A stretch of DNA of 64,000 bases from Rutidosis leptorrhynchoides (lineage: Eukaryota > Streptophyta > Magnoliopsida > Asterales > Asteraceae): positions 221,661,501 through 221,725,500 of the forward strand of contig NC_092338.1 in NCBI RefSeq assembly GCF_046630445.1. The letters run 5' to 3'. The position numbers and the translations under genes were made by a program. This document shows, one piece after another, positions 11,521-24,648 of the stretch. The notes beneath the pieces are model-generated. The model had not been told where the DNA came from. It did no database searches and saw nothing but the letters and a program-made list of their open reading frames with translations. How positions within the stretch are numbered: the first letter of the stretch is position 1; every line of letters begins with the position of its first letter.

Positions 11521-12558
11521 GTATCATAATCCCAAATTTATTATATTCAGACAAAAAACACATTGTTTAAGAAAAAATGAGTGTATCTAGTCTTACCCCT
11601 TATTTTTTTTACCAATATTTTTATTTTATGTGTAAAAAGTAAATGTACAAAAGGACTTTATCACATTAGTCTTATTCATTTATGGTAGTGAATAATTAAT
11701 TTGAAACATCTCAGAAAAAAATAGTGAACAACAGAATTGGAAACCAAGGAAACAAATTAAATGAATTTAAACTGTGGGCTATTGTTTAACTCATTTTCAA
11801 CCTGTATACACAGCTCGTCTTTTAAGGGTATGTAAAATACAAGATCAAATAGGACCCGAGTTATCAAAAGGGCTCAAATTTGTAAAAACCCCTTTGTATA
11901 CTTATTTTGCTATCAGTCCAAGTAGGGTAAAAAAGATCTTATAGCTGTAAATAAAAATTCATCTTTCGGCACAAATTACCCAAAGTCAATGGTCATTTTG
12001 ATTGAAATATCTCAGAAAACAATGGTAACTTGTATTGTTATTTTTAATGATAACTTTTTAATGGTTTTAATTACTTCGATGTTAAAATATCATTAAGTTT
12101 ATAAATGCGATGTTAAAAGCTCAATGGATAACGGTTAAAGTGTTTTATGTTCTCTCACTTTTCACTTTTTATATACTCCGTATACAAGACGACTCAAACA
12201 AATGCATAGCTTCTTCGCAACAACGCGGGAACACAATTTCCCTAGTTTACGTAATTAAAAATTATCAATTCGTAAAAGAATCAAGATTCTTGTACAACAA
12301 AACAAACGAAACAAGTCATGCCATTAAAATTATACATCCATTCCATTTTCATATCTTATAGTTATAGCAATTTTGGTAATATTATAATCGCAAGAAGTCG
12401 ACTCATCTATGGACATTTCTAAGTTGTGATCACATAGGCTTATCCACCAACATTGTTTCAATACCAGAATCGTCCCCATAAAAACAAATCAAACCAAATA
12501 ATCACAACCTAACTCAACACTTAACCAAAAAAAAAAAAAGCCATCAATCCATCGATCA

Positions 12559-12972
12559 ATGGCAGATCCTAAAGAAGGAGGAGTCGTTAAGAAAGGCCAC
12601 GAAGAAGGTCTGAAACTAGCAGTTTCCATTCTCGAAGAGTACGGTCTACCATTAGGTCTTTTCCCTCTTGAAGACGTGATCGAAGTAGGCTTTGTCAAGA
12701 CGACAGGTTACATATGGATCCTGCAGAAGAAAAAAGTCGAACATACTTACAAGCTAATCCAAAAGCAAGTTAGTTTTGACACTGAAGTCACTGGTTATGT
12801 GGAGAAAAAGAGGATCAAGAAAGTGAAAGGAGTGAAAGCAAAAGAATTGATGTTGTGGCCACCAATAAATGACATCACCGTTGATGACCCGTCCACCGGA
12901 AAGATTCATTTCAAGAGTCTTGCTGGGATCACCCAGACTTACCCCGAGGAAGCTTTTGCCGCTGGGGAGTAG
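12559..12972 (+). CDS. DUF538 family protein, SVB-like
   Basis: An intronless 137-aa protein. Residues 20-125 fit the plant DUF538 fold: YGLPLGLFPLEDV near 28-40, EVGFVKTTGYIWILQKKK near 42-59, then alternating strands through VKGVKAKELMLWPPINDI and a C-terminal FKSLAGITQTYPEEAF. This layout is like Arabidopsis SVB (SMALLER WITH VARIABLE BRANCHES) relatives. Proteins of this family are linked to trichome size and stress responses, and their biochemistry is unsettled. I see no signal peptide or membrane segment; the N-terminus is hydrophilic, so it is likely cytosolic or endomembrane-associated. The ATG follows an A-rich leader and is the first in frame. A poly(A) signal lies about 100 bp after the stop, and a copia LTR begins 130 bp after it. 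It is the only convincing host gene here. The annotation is firm for the family and uncertain for exact function. Confidence 0.88.
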   Translation: MADPKEGGVVKKGHEEGLKLAVSILEEYGLPLGLFPLEDVIEVGFVKTTGYIWILQKKKVEHTYKLIQKQVSFDTEVTGYVEKKRIKKVKGVKAKELMLWPPINDITVDDPSTGKIHFKSLAGITQTYPEEAFAAGE

Positions 12973-13068
12973 GTTTGAATCCTGGAAGCTGAAGAAGTTA
13001 TTGAATTTCCTTATTTGCTGCAACCCTTTTGTTTACATGCATGTACCAAAGTGTTATTAGATGTTAAC

Positions 13069-13074
13069 AAATAA
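13069..13074 (+). terminator. AATAAA poly(A) signal of the DUF538 gene
   Basis: AATAAA lies 97 bp past the stop codon and 28 bp before the copia LTR, suiting the end of the DUF538 transcript. The insertion would thus be just past, or at, the cleavage region. Confidence 0.6.
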
Positions 13075-13101
13075 AACTGTTTCTTTTCCATGGAAACATA
13101 T

Positions 13102-13240
13102 TGTTAGTCGATAGTAAAGGACTTGTTTGTTGTAATCTTTATCTAGTTGTTACACTTTTGTACTTATCCTATACTTGTAACTTTGTATAAATAATAATGA
13201 ATGCCAAGCACGTGTGGTGAATTATTCAAATCCCTTTACA
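13102..13240 (+). repeat. Copia 5' LTR, 139 bp, with adjacent PBS
   Basis: Runs from TGTTAGTCGATAG to CCCTTTACA and is followed directly by TGGTATCAAACTAATATC, the initiator-Met-type PBS start. The small LTR and TGTTAG..TACA ends fit the Ale/Retrofit copia lineage. Confidence 0.75.
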
Positions 13241-13305
13241 TGGTATCAAACTAATATCGATCCCCCAATTTTGTTTTCTTGCCGATTCTTTTTCTCTCCT
13301 TTGCG

Positions 13306-14279
13306 ATGACTACATCAACCACAAACCCTAATGATGGAATTCTCTCTTTAAACACTATTCTCCATATGATCACAATTAAACTATCATTTACTAACTATTT
13401 TCTTTGGAGGCATCAATTGCTACCTCTCTTATCCTTCCAAAAGCTGTCCCGTTTCATTGATGGCTCAAAACCTATACCACCTCCCACAATTTCCGCTGGT
13501 GAGAGCACTTCTGTTATGAGAGCTCTCCTCATTATTCATGCTTCTTTAATAGAGGAATCGATGGCCGCCATCCATGGTATGACTGACGCTTATGCTGTTT
13601 GGTCTGCTCTTGAGAATCATTACAGTCACAATTCGACAGGGCGTATGCATACCCTTAGTGACACCCTTCGACAGCTTCAGAAAGGGACTTACACTGTCTC
13701 CGAATACGCTCGAAAATTCAAGCTTATTTGTGATCAATTGGCTGTCATAGGCCATCCGGTTGATGGCATCGATATAATCCATTGTTTTTTGTCTGGTCTC
13801 GACAGCTCTTTCGAAACATTCTCAACCACGCAATGTGTTATAAAACCGAGACCATCCTTCAGCGGAACTTTTCCTTGCTTCAGTTCAACCCTCTAATCCT
13901 CCACCTGCTGTTTTTGCCACCCAATCTGCAAATACTCGTGGCACATCAAACAGCTCTAGAGGTCGTGGTCGTTCAACTAATTGAAACACCTACGGTCATG
14001 GGCGTGGACGTCGTCTACCTCGATGTCAATAATGTAGACAAGATGGGCATTATGCAAGTCAATACCCTGATCTTACTACCTTTGCCTCACGGGGACGTTC
14101 GGTGGATGCAAATCTCGTACAAGCATTCCATGCTCATTGCCATGTCACAAATAACCCTCCGGATTGGTATGTCGACTCCGGTGCTTCTGCCCACGTTACA
14201 CCATCGGCCTCTCATTTGGATTCTTCTACTCCTTACTCCTTATTCAAGTAAAGAAAAAGTCATTGTTGGTAATGGTGAT
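13306..14279 (+). pseudogene. Copia (Ale/Retrofit-like) gag-protease remnant
   Basis: Starts at the ATG in TTGCGATGACTACATC; the frame is also open 27 bases upstream, without an ATG. It encodes a copia-type gag: LSFTNYFLWRHQLLPLL near residues 30-45, then AVWSALENHYS and GTYTVSEYARKFKLICDQL, the UBN2-type capsid core. Near 13820 the frame breaks. In another frame DWYVDSGASAHVTP (about 14163) is the copia aspartic protease site. The rest of pol is missing because LTR H begins at 14280. Reading frames overlapping the tail are shadows. It is non-functional. Confidence 0.8.
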
Positions 14280-14445
14280 TGTAACACCCCGTCAGGATCC
14301 ACTAACGGTGTATTAACTCCTGGTCCCATAGGTAGCGGTCACGCCCTCTATATGAGACGTTTTTCGAAAAGCATTCGCGTTAATTTCAAAAGACGTTGTC
14401 ATTAATTGTAAAGTAATTTAAAACAGTTAACATTAATGACGAAAG
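14280..14445 (-). repeat. LTR H, left piece (minus strand)
   Basis: Starts TGTAACACCCCGTCAGG on the plus strand exactly where the copia remnant stops. It continues past solo LTR G at 16759. As a minus-strand LTR this would be its 3' end. Confidence 0.55.
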
Positions 14446-16758
14446 TGTAGCGACCCGACAAAATCGTCATTGACGGCGCCGTCTACTTAGGTCCCGTTAC
14501 GTGGTCATAAGTCTTTAAAACAACGTTTGACCAAAATATGTCGCATTCATTTCAATTATAAAGATGTTTCAAAGTTTACAAAGTAGTTCGATGACCAAAC
14601 ATGTTACAATGTTTTAAGTACAACTGAAACCTATGCGACACAAATTAAGTTAAGTCAAAAGACGCTCCACGTATGCATGTATACTCGACATCCAAGCAAG
14701 TATCAAAAATAATGTGCGGAAGCATGTATCACCTAGCGTTCAAGGACCTGAGAAAACATATAGAAAACTGTCAACGAAAAACGTTGGTGAAATCATAGGT
14801 GTAATAATAACGTTGTTTTTGAACCACAAGATTTAATATAGTTGATTATCCAAATCGTTTGTATTCCAAAAGTATGTTCGCGAGCACCCAATTATCAAGA
14901 CTTAACTGTTTTGTACCCTGTTACGTAGTGTTAGAACATACACTATACTCGAAAATATATTTCATCCGCTAACGGTAGCGAACCGTCCGAATGAGGGCTC
15001 ATCAAGCCCAATGTGATCACATAACATAAGTTCACGTTTACACCCTGCAAGTGTAACTAATGATAAATGAATTGAGGCTTTTCGTTCTAACTCGTTGTAG
15101 AATGTTTGTTTTCGTACTTGTGTTCAAAGCATAAAAGTATGATACGTATATGTTTCTCATCCCATAGTTTAAAAGTAAAAGTTGTTAAAAAGGTGGGACT
15201 ATAATCTCACCTTGAGTGCACGAGTAAATAAGGTACTTCACAAAGTAACGTGTGCAAGAACGAATGCTAGTCTTGACCTAAACAAGTAGGTTGTATCAAT
15301 ATCGGTAAACACGGTCGGTCAAAGTGTTCAATTAGTCCTATGGCTCGTTACGACTCGATTAATTAGCATGTGAATCAAATTTGTCAAGTTTCATGCAAGA
15401 TACAAGTATAAGAGCAAGTTAGAATGGTTGCATAAGTAATTGGTTAAGTTTGATCAAAAGTCAACTTTGGTCGGGTCAAAGTCAACAAAAAAGTCAACAC
15501 ATTCGGTTCGGGTCCCGAACTAATTTTTTGAGGTTTTTAATCATATACAAGCATGTTAGAACAAGTTACATGTGAATCGGAGGTGCGTAGCATAGTTAGA
15601 ATTAAACGAAAAATGACCAACCAAATTAGAACCTGGCAGTTCATCTGGACAGCGTCCAGATTGGCTGGACGGCGTCCAGATGTGAAGGCCTGGACGGCGT
15701 CCAAGAATCTGGACGGCGTCCAGATTAGTGCACAGATCTGATTGCCGAAATTACACAAGTGCACGAACCAAAACTCAAATAAACACAATTTATGATCCGC
15801 AAACAATCAAAACATGTTTCTTATACCGTTGGAAAGGTATTTTGACGAGGAACGCAACTAAGCACATTTCATCAATCAATCTAACATTTACAACAACCAA
15901 AATCGCATTAAATGCTCACCATTTATTTCATTCAAGTTCATTAAATGCGTTTCATGATTCGGGCAACCAATTTACATGTATGATACGCCGTTTCGAAGGT
16001 AATTAGATATACATCGCATCTAAACACCTACAAATAACATTTTCAAGCATTTAATGCACCAAAAGTTCATATTCAAGTCTATCAAACCCTAACCAAAATC
16101 TCAAAATCAATAATCATGTTAGTGAAGCTTTCTTAATCAACCTACACATCAAAATGAAGCTAGTGATGCTAGTAACACATTTAATACATGAACTTTTAAC
16201 ATCTAACAACATTTAAGAAACCAAATTTCAAGATCAAACACACCAAGTTTCAAGTTCATGCTAGTTACTTAAAATAACAAGATCGAGCATATAATTCACA
16301 TATTCGTGTTAGACTTGAGCCATAGACACTAATTAACACTTTTATTAGTTAAAAACATCAAGAACACAAAATCTAGTATTTTTAGAAAGTTACCCAAATA
16401 TAATGAAGTTGGTATGGATTCGAAGAGGAAGTTGCAAGGATTCCAAATATGCAATTTGTTTTGAAGAACGCTTGCTAGATTCAAAATGGATGATGATACT
16501 TTGTTTGGTTATTTGAGAGAAAAAGAATGGAAGTATTAGAGAAAGAGGAGGATGAATGAATGGAGGAGGAAGGGTTTGACACTTGACCTAGTCAAATGTT
16601 TGGCATATTTGCGAGTTTAGTCCCTCAAGTTTGAATCGGGTGCGTGAATTACCTAAACGAGATAATTTAAACCGCGTATTAGCGGAAGATGTTATAATTA
16701 TATAACGGATTTTAAAATAACATAACGGAAGGTAAACAGAAAAAGGCGGGATGTTACA
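14446..16758 (-). repeat. Solo LTR G with target duplication GAAAG
   Basis: 2313 bp, plus-strand edges TGTAGCGACCC and GGATGTTACA, flanked by GAAAG at 14441-14445 and 16759-16763. No internal domains, so it is a complete solo LTR left by recombination of a full element. Read on the minus strand it has TGTAACATCCC at its start, a palindrome array (15645-15723), a donor-like CAAG/GTGAGA at 15210, an acceptor-like TTTTCTCAG at 14748 and the downstream CTTCCGC motif. Orientation is from these signals. Confidence 0.85.
15645..15723. promoter_or_regulatory. Four-copy near-palindrome array CTGGACGGCGTCCAG
   Basis: Copies at 15645-15659 (one change), 15665-15679, 15690-15704 (one change) and 15709-15723, centres about 20 bp apart. 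Each is a 6-bp inverted repeat around a GGC core. The GC-rich array stands out in an AT-rich LTR. It may be a dimer binding site array in DNA or a run of small hairpins in RNA. Confidence 0.6.
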
Positions 16759-17702
16759 GAAAGTAAATAAATCCAAACATTATATAAGTAAATAGTTTTC
16801 AATGCGAATGTAATTGTCTTCACAAAAAGTCATGCTGGACTCCAATCCCGTGTATGCACCAAGCAAGCATTAAGTCATCAAAGTAGTGCAAGCTTATACC
16901 TTTAAGAACCTGAGATAAAACATGAAAACGGATCAACAAAATTGTTGAGTGAATCTACAAGTTTAGTAAATCATTTATCGTTTGTTAGACCACGAGATTT
17001 CGTTCAAAGCAGTAAAAATTATACATGTGTTATGAGCACTTGAATATAAAGCTTTAACCTGCGAATAGCTAAAGCGCTACGCGACTTCCTTTACTCTATG
17101 ATAGTATACACTGATCAAGTATATAGTTACGAAGTAATAAGCACCTGTTCGTTGGGCGAGGCTGTCAGACCTAATGTATCAGTCCCTATGATTCGAGCTT
17201 ACATATGTAATTAAGATATTCAAGCTAAGGGCTTTTTCATCAAACTCATATTTATATTCATTTTAGTACTCGTGTCTAATTCGTATTACTCGTGTCTAAA
17301 TAAAAGCATGTTATCTCATTGATATTGCTCGATTTATACAAGTTTTACCTCGCAATATCTACCTCATTTCACTCAGTTTTGAGGATCACTGAACCCGAAA
17401 GTCGGATATTTGTGCAAATACGTTAGAGGCTAAAAACTCATATTGGTGCAAAATTGGTCAAAATCTAGCCAAATTAGTGAACCAAAGTGCAGGGCATGGT
17501 CCAAAGTGCAAAGAGAGTGCAAAATGTGCAATTTCAAGTGAGAAAACATGATTTCTGGAAGTGCAGGCTTAAGGTGTGGCGCACCAAATGCCAAAAGTGG
17601 CGCACCATATCAAAGAAAATTCAAATTTCAAAGTTCGAACATTCAGGAAGATTGTCAAGTTATATAGTGCGGCGGACCACCCTTGAGGTGTGGCGCACCT
17701 CT
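16759..17702 (-). repeat. LTR H, right piece (minus strand)
   Basis: Resumes LTR H after solo LTR G. On the minus strand it has an acceptor-like TTTATCTCAG (16910) preceded by CAACAATTTTGTTGAT, the same layout as the other long LTRs; a weaker donor (GAG/GTAAAA) is at 17348. A TATA box (TATATAA, 17666-17660 on minus) lies among GGTGTGGCGCACC repeats. LTR D starts at 17703, so the far end of H is not adjacent. Confidence 0.55.
17573..17699 (-). promoter_or_regulatory. GGTGTGGCGCACC near-palindromes around a TATA box
   Basis: Copies at 17573-17585 and 17687-17699 are identical; partial copies lie at 17597-17606 and 17667-17678. On the minus strand two fall upstream of and two downstream of TATATAA at 17666-17660. 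Function is inferred from position only. Confidence 0.5.
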
Positions 17703-18612
17703 TGAGACGACCCGTCCTAATTCAAAAAGAACGAATACAATAACATATGGATACATTGCGAGGCATTTGACCTCTATATGATACACTTTACAAACATTGC
17801 ATTCGTTTTTAAAAGACAAACTTTCATTTTATCGAAAGATGACAGGTATGCATACCAATTCATAATATATCCAAACTATAATGACTTAATCTGTCATTTA
17901 CTTAATAATAATCTTTATTGAACTCTATGACTTGAATGCAACGTCTTTTGAAATATGTCATGAATGACTACAAGTAATATCTTTAAAATGAGCAAATGCA
18001 CAGCGGATGATTTCTTTCAAACCTGAGAATAAACATGTTTTCAAGTGTCAACCAAAAGGTTGGTGAGTTTATTAGTTTATCATAAATAATCATTTCCATT
18101 AATTTAATAGACCACAAGATTTTCATTTTCATTTCTCATAAACATCATGCATCTGCATAAAAATCATTCATATGGATTGAACCCCTGGTAACCGACATTA
18201 ACAAAATGCATCTAGAATATCCCCAAAACAGAACCACTCGTCTGTAGAGAAAAAGCGAAGTACTAAAGTAGTTTAAATTCTCTGACTGGGGCGTGTCAAA
18301 GCCCATAGATCTTTCTTTAGGATTCGCGTCAATTGGTGGCAATTATAATAAACACCAATTCTTAGGCTACCAAGTTCATCAAGGGTGATATCCGGTATAA
18401 AAATTCAACCATAGAATGTAGTTTCGATTACTTGTGTCTATTTCGTCAAATATTTATAAAAGTGCATGTATTCTTAGTCCCAAAAATATATATTACAAAA
18501 TCATTTAAAAAGGGAGCAAATGAAACTTACAATACTGTATTTCGTAGCAGTTATGCATATGACGGCACTGAACAAGTGCAAGGTTGGCCTCGGATTCACG
18601 AACCTATATTAA

Positions 18613-18697
<85 letters not shown>
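18613..18697. repeat. (TA)n microsatellite
   Basis: About 42 TA units. Reading frames through it give meaningless Ile-Tyr runs. Confidence 0.95.
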
Positions 18698-18700
<3 letters not shown>

Positions 18701-19491
18701 GTCAATATCTGTTTAACAATTTATGTCAGGTCATAGTATATCACAATTCTAATGCTCGAGATTGATATGCAAAAGTCAACAAAAGTTATCTTGGCCCAAA
18801 ATGACTTCCAAAATCTATACATGTTTATTATTTAACATAAATATAGTCATTTTATAATTTATCAGATTTTATTAGAGTAAATAATACAAGTCATTTATTA
18901 ATAAATAAAAATGTATATTAAAATTTTATATATGATAAAAAAAATATGCTTTTATATATCGTAAGTAATATAGTTTATATAGTTCACTTAATATCATAAA
19001 ATATAGTGGTATGTATTATTAATGTAATTATATTATGTGTGGTGAAAATATCTTTTTATCATATATTTATTTGATAAAACAATATTGATAATAATAATAA
19101 TGTGTAAAAGTTGTATTATTTTATAATAATAATAATTATTATTATTCTACTAATAATAACAACAATATTTACATTTACCAATGATGATATTAATTATAAT
19201 AAAATGATAATTCTAATCATGATAAACTTAATAATAACGATACTTTTTAATATTAACTGTAATAATAATAATATTTTATATAAAAATAATGATTCTATTT
19301 AAAATGATAATTTTTAATAATAATATTACTAAAATGATAATAATAATGATATTGTATAATAACGATGATATTTCTATAATAAAATTGATAATTTTAATAA
19401 AAATGATAGTTTTAATATTAATGATACTTTTAATAATAATAATAATAACGATAAAATAATAAAATGATAGTTTTGATGAAAATATTAATTA

Positions 19492-20339
<848 letters not shown>

Positions 20340-20413
20340 TACATATATATATATATATATACGAGAGATTAAGAGATAGTAAACAAAATGAATCAGAAAT
20401 CAGGAAACGTTCA

Positions 20414-20491
20414 ATTTATAAGCAATGTAACCCACCTACCCCCTCCATGCGATCGCATGGGGTTTGAGGGTGATGCCCATGCGATCGCATG
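20414..20491 (-). promoter_or_regulatory. LTR D promoter: two perfect palindromes and TATA box
   Basis: CATGCGATCGCATG occurs twice without mismatch (20446-20459, 20478-20491). On the minus strand a TATA box TTATAAAT follows (about 20421-20414). Same order as in LTRs A, D' and B. Confidence 0.65.
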
Positions 20492-21171
20492 GCACCCTGA
20501 TATAGCTAAGATCGACTAAATTTCCTTGCCGACACTCGTTTATTATTATTATATATATAATATATTTAATTTATATAATTAATTATATATTATATTATAT
20601 TTACGTGTATAGTTAACTTATGATTTTTGTTCTGATGACTCGTACGTTGTAACTCGACTTACGTCCCGTTTCCAATTTCTCGAACTCATTTTCGTACGCT
20701 TAGAAAACTAGTATTTTAAGTTTCGTGTAATGTACCTTTATCAAAAATTAGACTTAAATGTGACGACCGGGAAAATTTCGACCAAATTTAAACTTAATCT
20801 TTATATGATTTCGACACGATAAGCAAAGTCTGTAATGTTGAGTCTTAAGAATTTTTGAAACCGTGTTCATATATTTAGTTACCCTCCGACAATTCCCAAC
20901 GATTCACGAACAATTAATTGAGGAATAGTTAAATTGTAAGTAAAGATGTGTACATGAATATATATGTATATATATTATAACTTGATAACTTAAAAGTACA
21001 TTAATAAAATATTATACAATTTTGTTATTAAAAGTAAAGATATAAAATAATTTATGATATACACTAAAACTGGTTATGTAACAAGTATATATAATAATAT
21101 ATTAAATTAGTATATATATAATTATACATTATTTAGAAATGCTCGTTTTAGTTTCTTAACAAAATTATTAA

Positions 21172-21251
<80 letters not shown>

Positions 21252-21454
21252 CAATTGTGGATTAAAATATGTAACATATATAAAATTTCTATACATAATT
21301 TATTTATATAAATATTGTAAAATAAGTAAATTATAAATAATATTTAGAAAATTATAAACATTTTCTTCCATATAAATAATTATGTAGTAATATTAAATTG
21401 TTATATTAAAACTAGTATTATTAAGTATTAACATTATTATCATTGTTGTTATCA

Positions 21455-21535
<81 letters not shown>

Positions 21536-22461
21536 GTTGTTGTTGTTATTGTTATTATTAATATTATTAATATCATTATTATTATAATATTAGTATTTTA
21601 TTTCTATTATTAATAATAGTAACAAAATTATTATATTTATTAATTATAAATATAAATTATAACAGCTGGTACGCGTACATATATATCCCCATCTGTTCTT
21701 TTATTTTTTATATATATTCTTTTCCGTGGTTTCTGCTTCCTTGTGATAATTGGTCTGTAAATATCCCCAATACATATCCATCAATAGTCTTAAGCTATTG
21801 AACAATCATTCAATTATTCTCCATCTTTATCAATTATATTCGTATAATAATTGCTAGGTGAAGAACTAATCTGATATTTTTTTTCTCTCATTCTGCTCGT
21901 TACCTCTGTCCTTCCACCTTTTTACAAAAAGCTTGACTCTAAATTTTTTTTCAAAATGTAAAAATATAGTTTTGTTAGGAATCCGATAAGCAATCTTTCT
22001 GCAAAGTTTGAGATTTTAATTTTTAATATCGAGTTTTAATTTCCAGCTCAAAGTTGATTTCTAAAAAGTCAAAACAGATGTTCATCGTGAAATTCATACT
22101 TTTTTTAAAGTTTCTGTTTCAATTAGGGATTTAGAAAGTATCTAGGATGGAAATAGAACCTAATTCATGTAGAAATCTATAGCTAGAACGATCTTAAATT
22201 TGAAAATCAATCTTTAGTTCCTCATGTTCGTTCGAGAGCTGTACAGCTTTTGATTTTTATTGTTCCTTTTGTTTTAATAAATTTCAAACGTAACCAACTG
22301 ATTTGTGTTTCAGTTTTAGGATTTCTGAGAAAACATTTAAATTATTTTTGTGACCAATTTATAGTTTTGATCGATGAGTTCTTGAAGATGAAAGTAGAAA
22401 TAGAACAGAAAATAACGAGTTAAAAATAAATGGTGTTGAAAAATAACAGAAAAGCATGAAC

Positions 22462-22514
22462 GGTTCAATGGTTTGTTGTGATTGTGGGTTACCGAGAGAT
22501 TGAGGGTTCGAGTC
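22462..22514 (+). other. tRNA-like A/B box pair ahead of a TTA tail
   Basis: GGTTCAATGG (A-box-like) and GGTTCGAGTC (B-box-like, 22505-22514) lie 33 nt apart, and a (TTA)n run follows about 50 nt later. LTR F has GGTTCGAGCC (minus strand, 54457-54448) before its own ATT run. It could be the relic of a tRNA-derived SINE inside the LTR ancestor, or chance. Confidence 0.35.
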
Positions 22515-22566
22515 GTTCTATTCTTTTTGAGGCCCATTTTATGTGAGGTAGTAATTTTATCATTTT

Positions 22567-22720
<154 letters not shown>

Positions 22721-24561
22721 GTTATTGTTATTGTTATTGTTATTGTTATGTATTATTAATTATTGTTATTAATTCAAGTATTAGTGTTATTATTATTATT
22801 ATTAGCATTATTATTTAGAAATTATTAGTATTACCATTATTATTATTATAAGTATTATTATTATTGTTGATATTATTGTTAATATTAGTTATTATCATTA
22901 TTTTCATTATTATCATTATTACTAATAAAAGTTATCATTTATTATTACTAACACAATTAAAAATTACAATTAAGACTGCTATTATTATCATTATCACTAG
23001 TATTATTATTAAGTAATAATATTATTAATATTATCATTTGTATTGTTATAAGTAATATTAATATTATAAATCGTACAATTTTAGTATTATTATAAATATT
23101 ATGATTATGATTAACATTGGAAATATTATTATAAAAATGATACGATTTATTAGTACTTTCATAAATATTAGTATTATTATTATTTTATATATATAGTAGA
23201 ACTATTATTATTAATAAAAGCACCACTATTAATAATATCATTATTATTATTAGTAATATTATTAACAATAAGTTATTATTACTTTTAGTAATTTATTGTT
23301 ATTAAAACTATCATTTAAAAACAGATAAATATTTTGTACGTAAAATATACTTATTACATATACCACAATTGTATTAATATTTCATATAACTATATATCAA
23401 CCCTATTAACATTATACTTATGTATAACAAACTAATGATTTTCAGATATATCACTAAACACATATGTATATATATAACTAAATATCTAGATAATAATTAT
23501 GTTAAAATAATATATATAACATAAAAATTAAAATATAATAGAATTTAACATAAAATTTATATAAACTATAAACACATAAATAATAGTATATAATTAATAA
23601 AGGAAATTATGTGATTTCCACGATATGTTTTAATAGATATACAATTGATATAGGTTCGTGAATCCGAGGCCAACCCTGCATTGTTCAATATCGTCGTATG
23701 AATATTTTTACTACAAAATATTGTAGAGTGAGTTTCATTACTCCCTTTTTAAATGCTTTTGCAATATATATTTTTGGAACTGAGAATACATGCGCTGTTT
23801 TATAACAGTTTTACAAAATAGACACAAGTAATTGAAACTACATTATATGGTTGAATGATCGAAATCGAATATGCCCCTTTTAGCTTGGTAGCCTAAGAAT
23901 TAGGGAACATCACTAATTTTGAGAATTAGTGCACCCCTAATTGACGCGAATTCTAAAGGTAGATATACGGGAACTAACAACCCCCATTCTGGAATTTGGA
24001 ATGCTTTAGTACTTAGAGTTTATCATGTTCGATGGGTGTCCCAGAATGATGGGGATATTCTTATATGCATCTTGTTAATGTCGGTTACCAGGTGTTCAAT
24101 CCATATGAATAACTTTTGTCTCTATGCATGGGACGTATATTTATGAGAAATGGAAATGAAAATCTTGTGGTCTATTAAAATGATGAAAATGATCGATTAT
24201 GATAAACTAATTAACTCACCAAACTTTTGGTTGACACTTGAAAGCATGTTTATTCTCAGGTACGAAAGAAATCTTCCGCTGTGCATTTGCTCATTTTAGA
24301 GACATTACTTGGAGTCATTCATGACATATTTCAAAAAATGTTGCATTCGAGTCGTCGAGTTCATCAAGATTATTATCAAGTCATTTATAGTTTAGATATA
24401 TTATGAAATGGTATGCATGCCTGTCAACTTACGATGAAATGAATGTTTGTCTTTTAAAAACGAATGCAATGTTTGTAAAATATTTCATATAGAGGTCAAG
24501 TACCTCGCGATGTAATCAACTATTGTGAATCGTTTATAATCGATATGAACGGGTCCTTTCA

Positions 24562-24648
24562 TTTGGTATCAGAGCGGTGGTCTTAGAGAACCAGGTCTGC
24601 ATTAGTGTATCTAACTGATAAGTCTTTAGGATGCATTAGTGAGTCTGG
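24562..24648 (+). other. PBS and leader of element E
   Basis: PBS TGGTATCAGAGC at 24564-24575, then the leader with GATGCATTAGTGAGTCTGG. A donor-like GTGAGT is at 24639. The leader breaks off after GTCTGG at 24648, compared with the intact element's leader, so this element was interrupted here. Confidence 0.75.

Larger units (their letters stand above)
10414..12558. other. Non-LTR intergenic DNA upstream of the DUF538 gene
   Basis: The largest stretch without recognisable LTR structure. It includes a TTG microsatellite (10670-10716), a diverged three-copy repeat (about 11195-11520) and AT-rich DNA. A TATA-like TTTTTATATAC at about 12167 and A-rich DNA ending in CATCAATCC before the ATG could be promoter and 5' UTR of the gene, but I cannot fix the start site. 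Short ORFs here show no family signature. Confidence 0.5.

Noticed and set aside
12110-12361. 83-aa ORF upstream of the DUF538 gene
   Set aside because: No domain, poor context and AT-rich composition typical of chance ORFs.
13782-14405. 207-aa ORF overlapping the copia remnant
   Set aside because: It is a shadow frame of gag-protease; the protease motif DSGASAHVT is in a different frame.
15645-15723. CRISPR-like regularly spaced repeats
   Set aside because: Units are 15 bp with spacers of about 5-10 bp inside a plant LTR; not a CRISPR array.
18613-18697. Frames of alternating Ile-Tyr over TA runs here and at 48536, 55812 and 63739
   Set aside because: Pure microsatellite translation; no codon structure or homologue.
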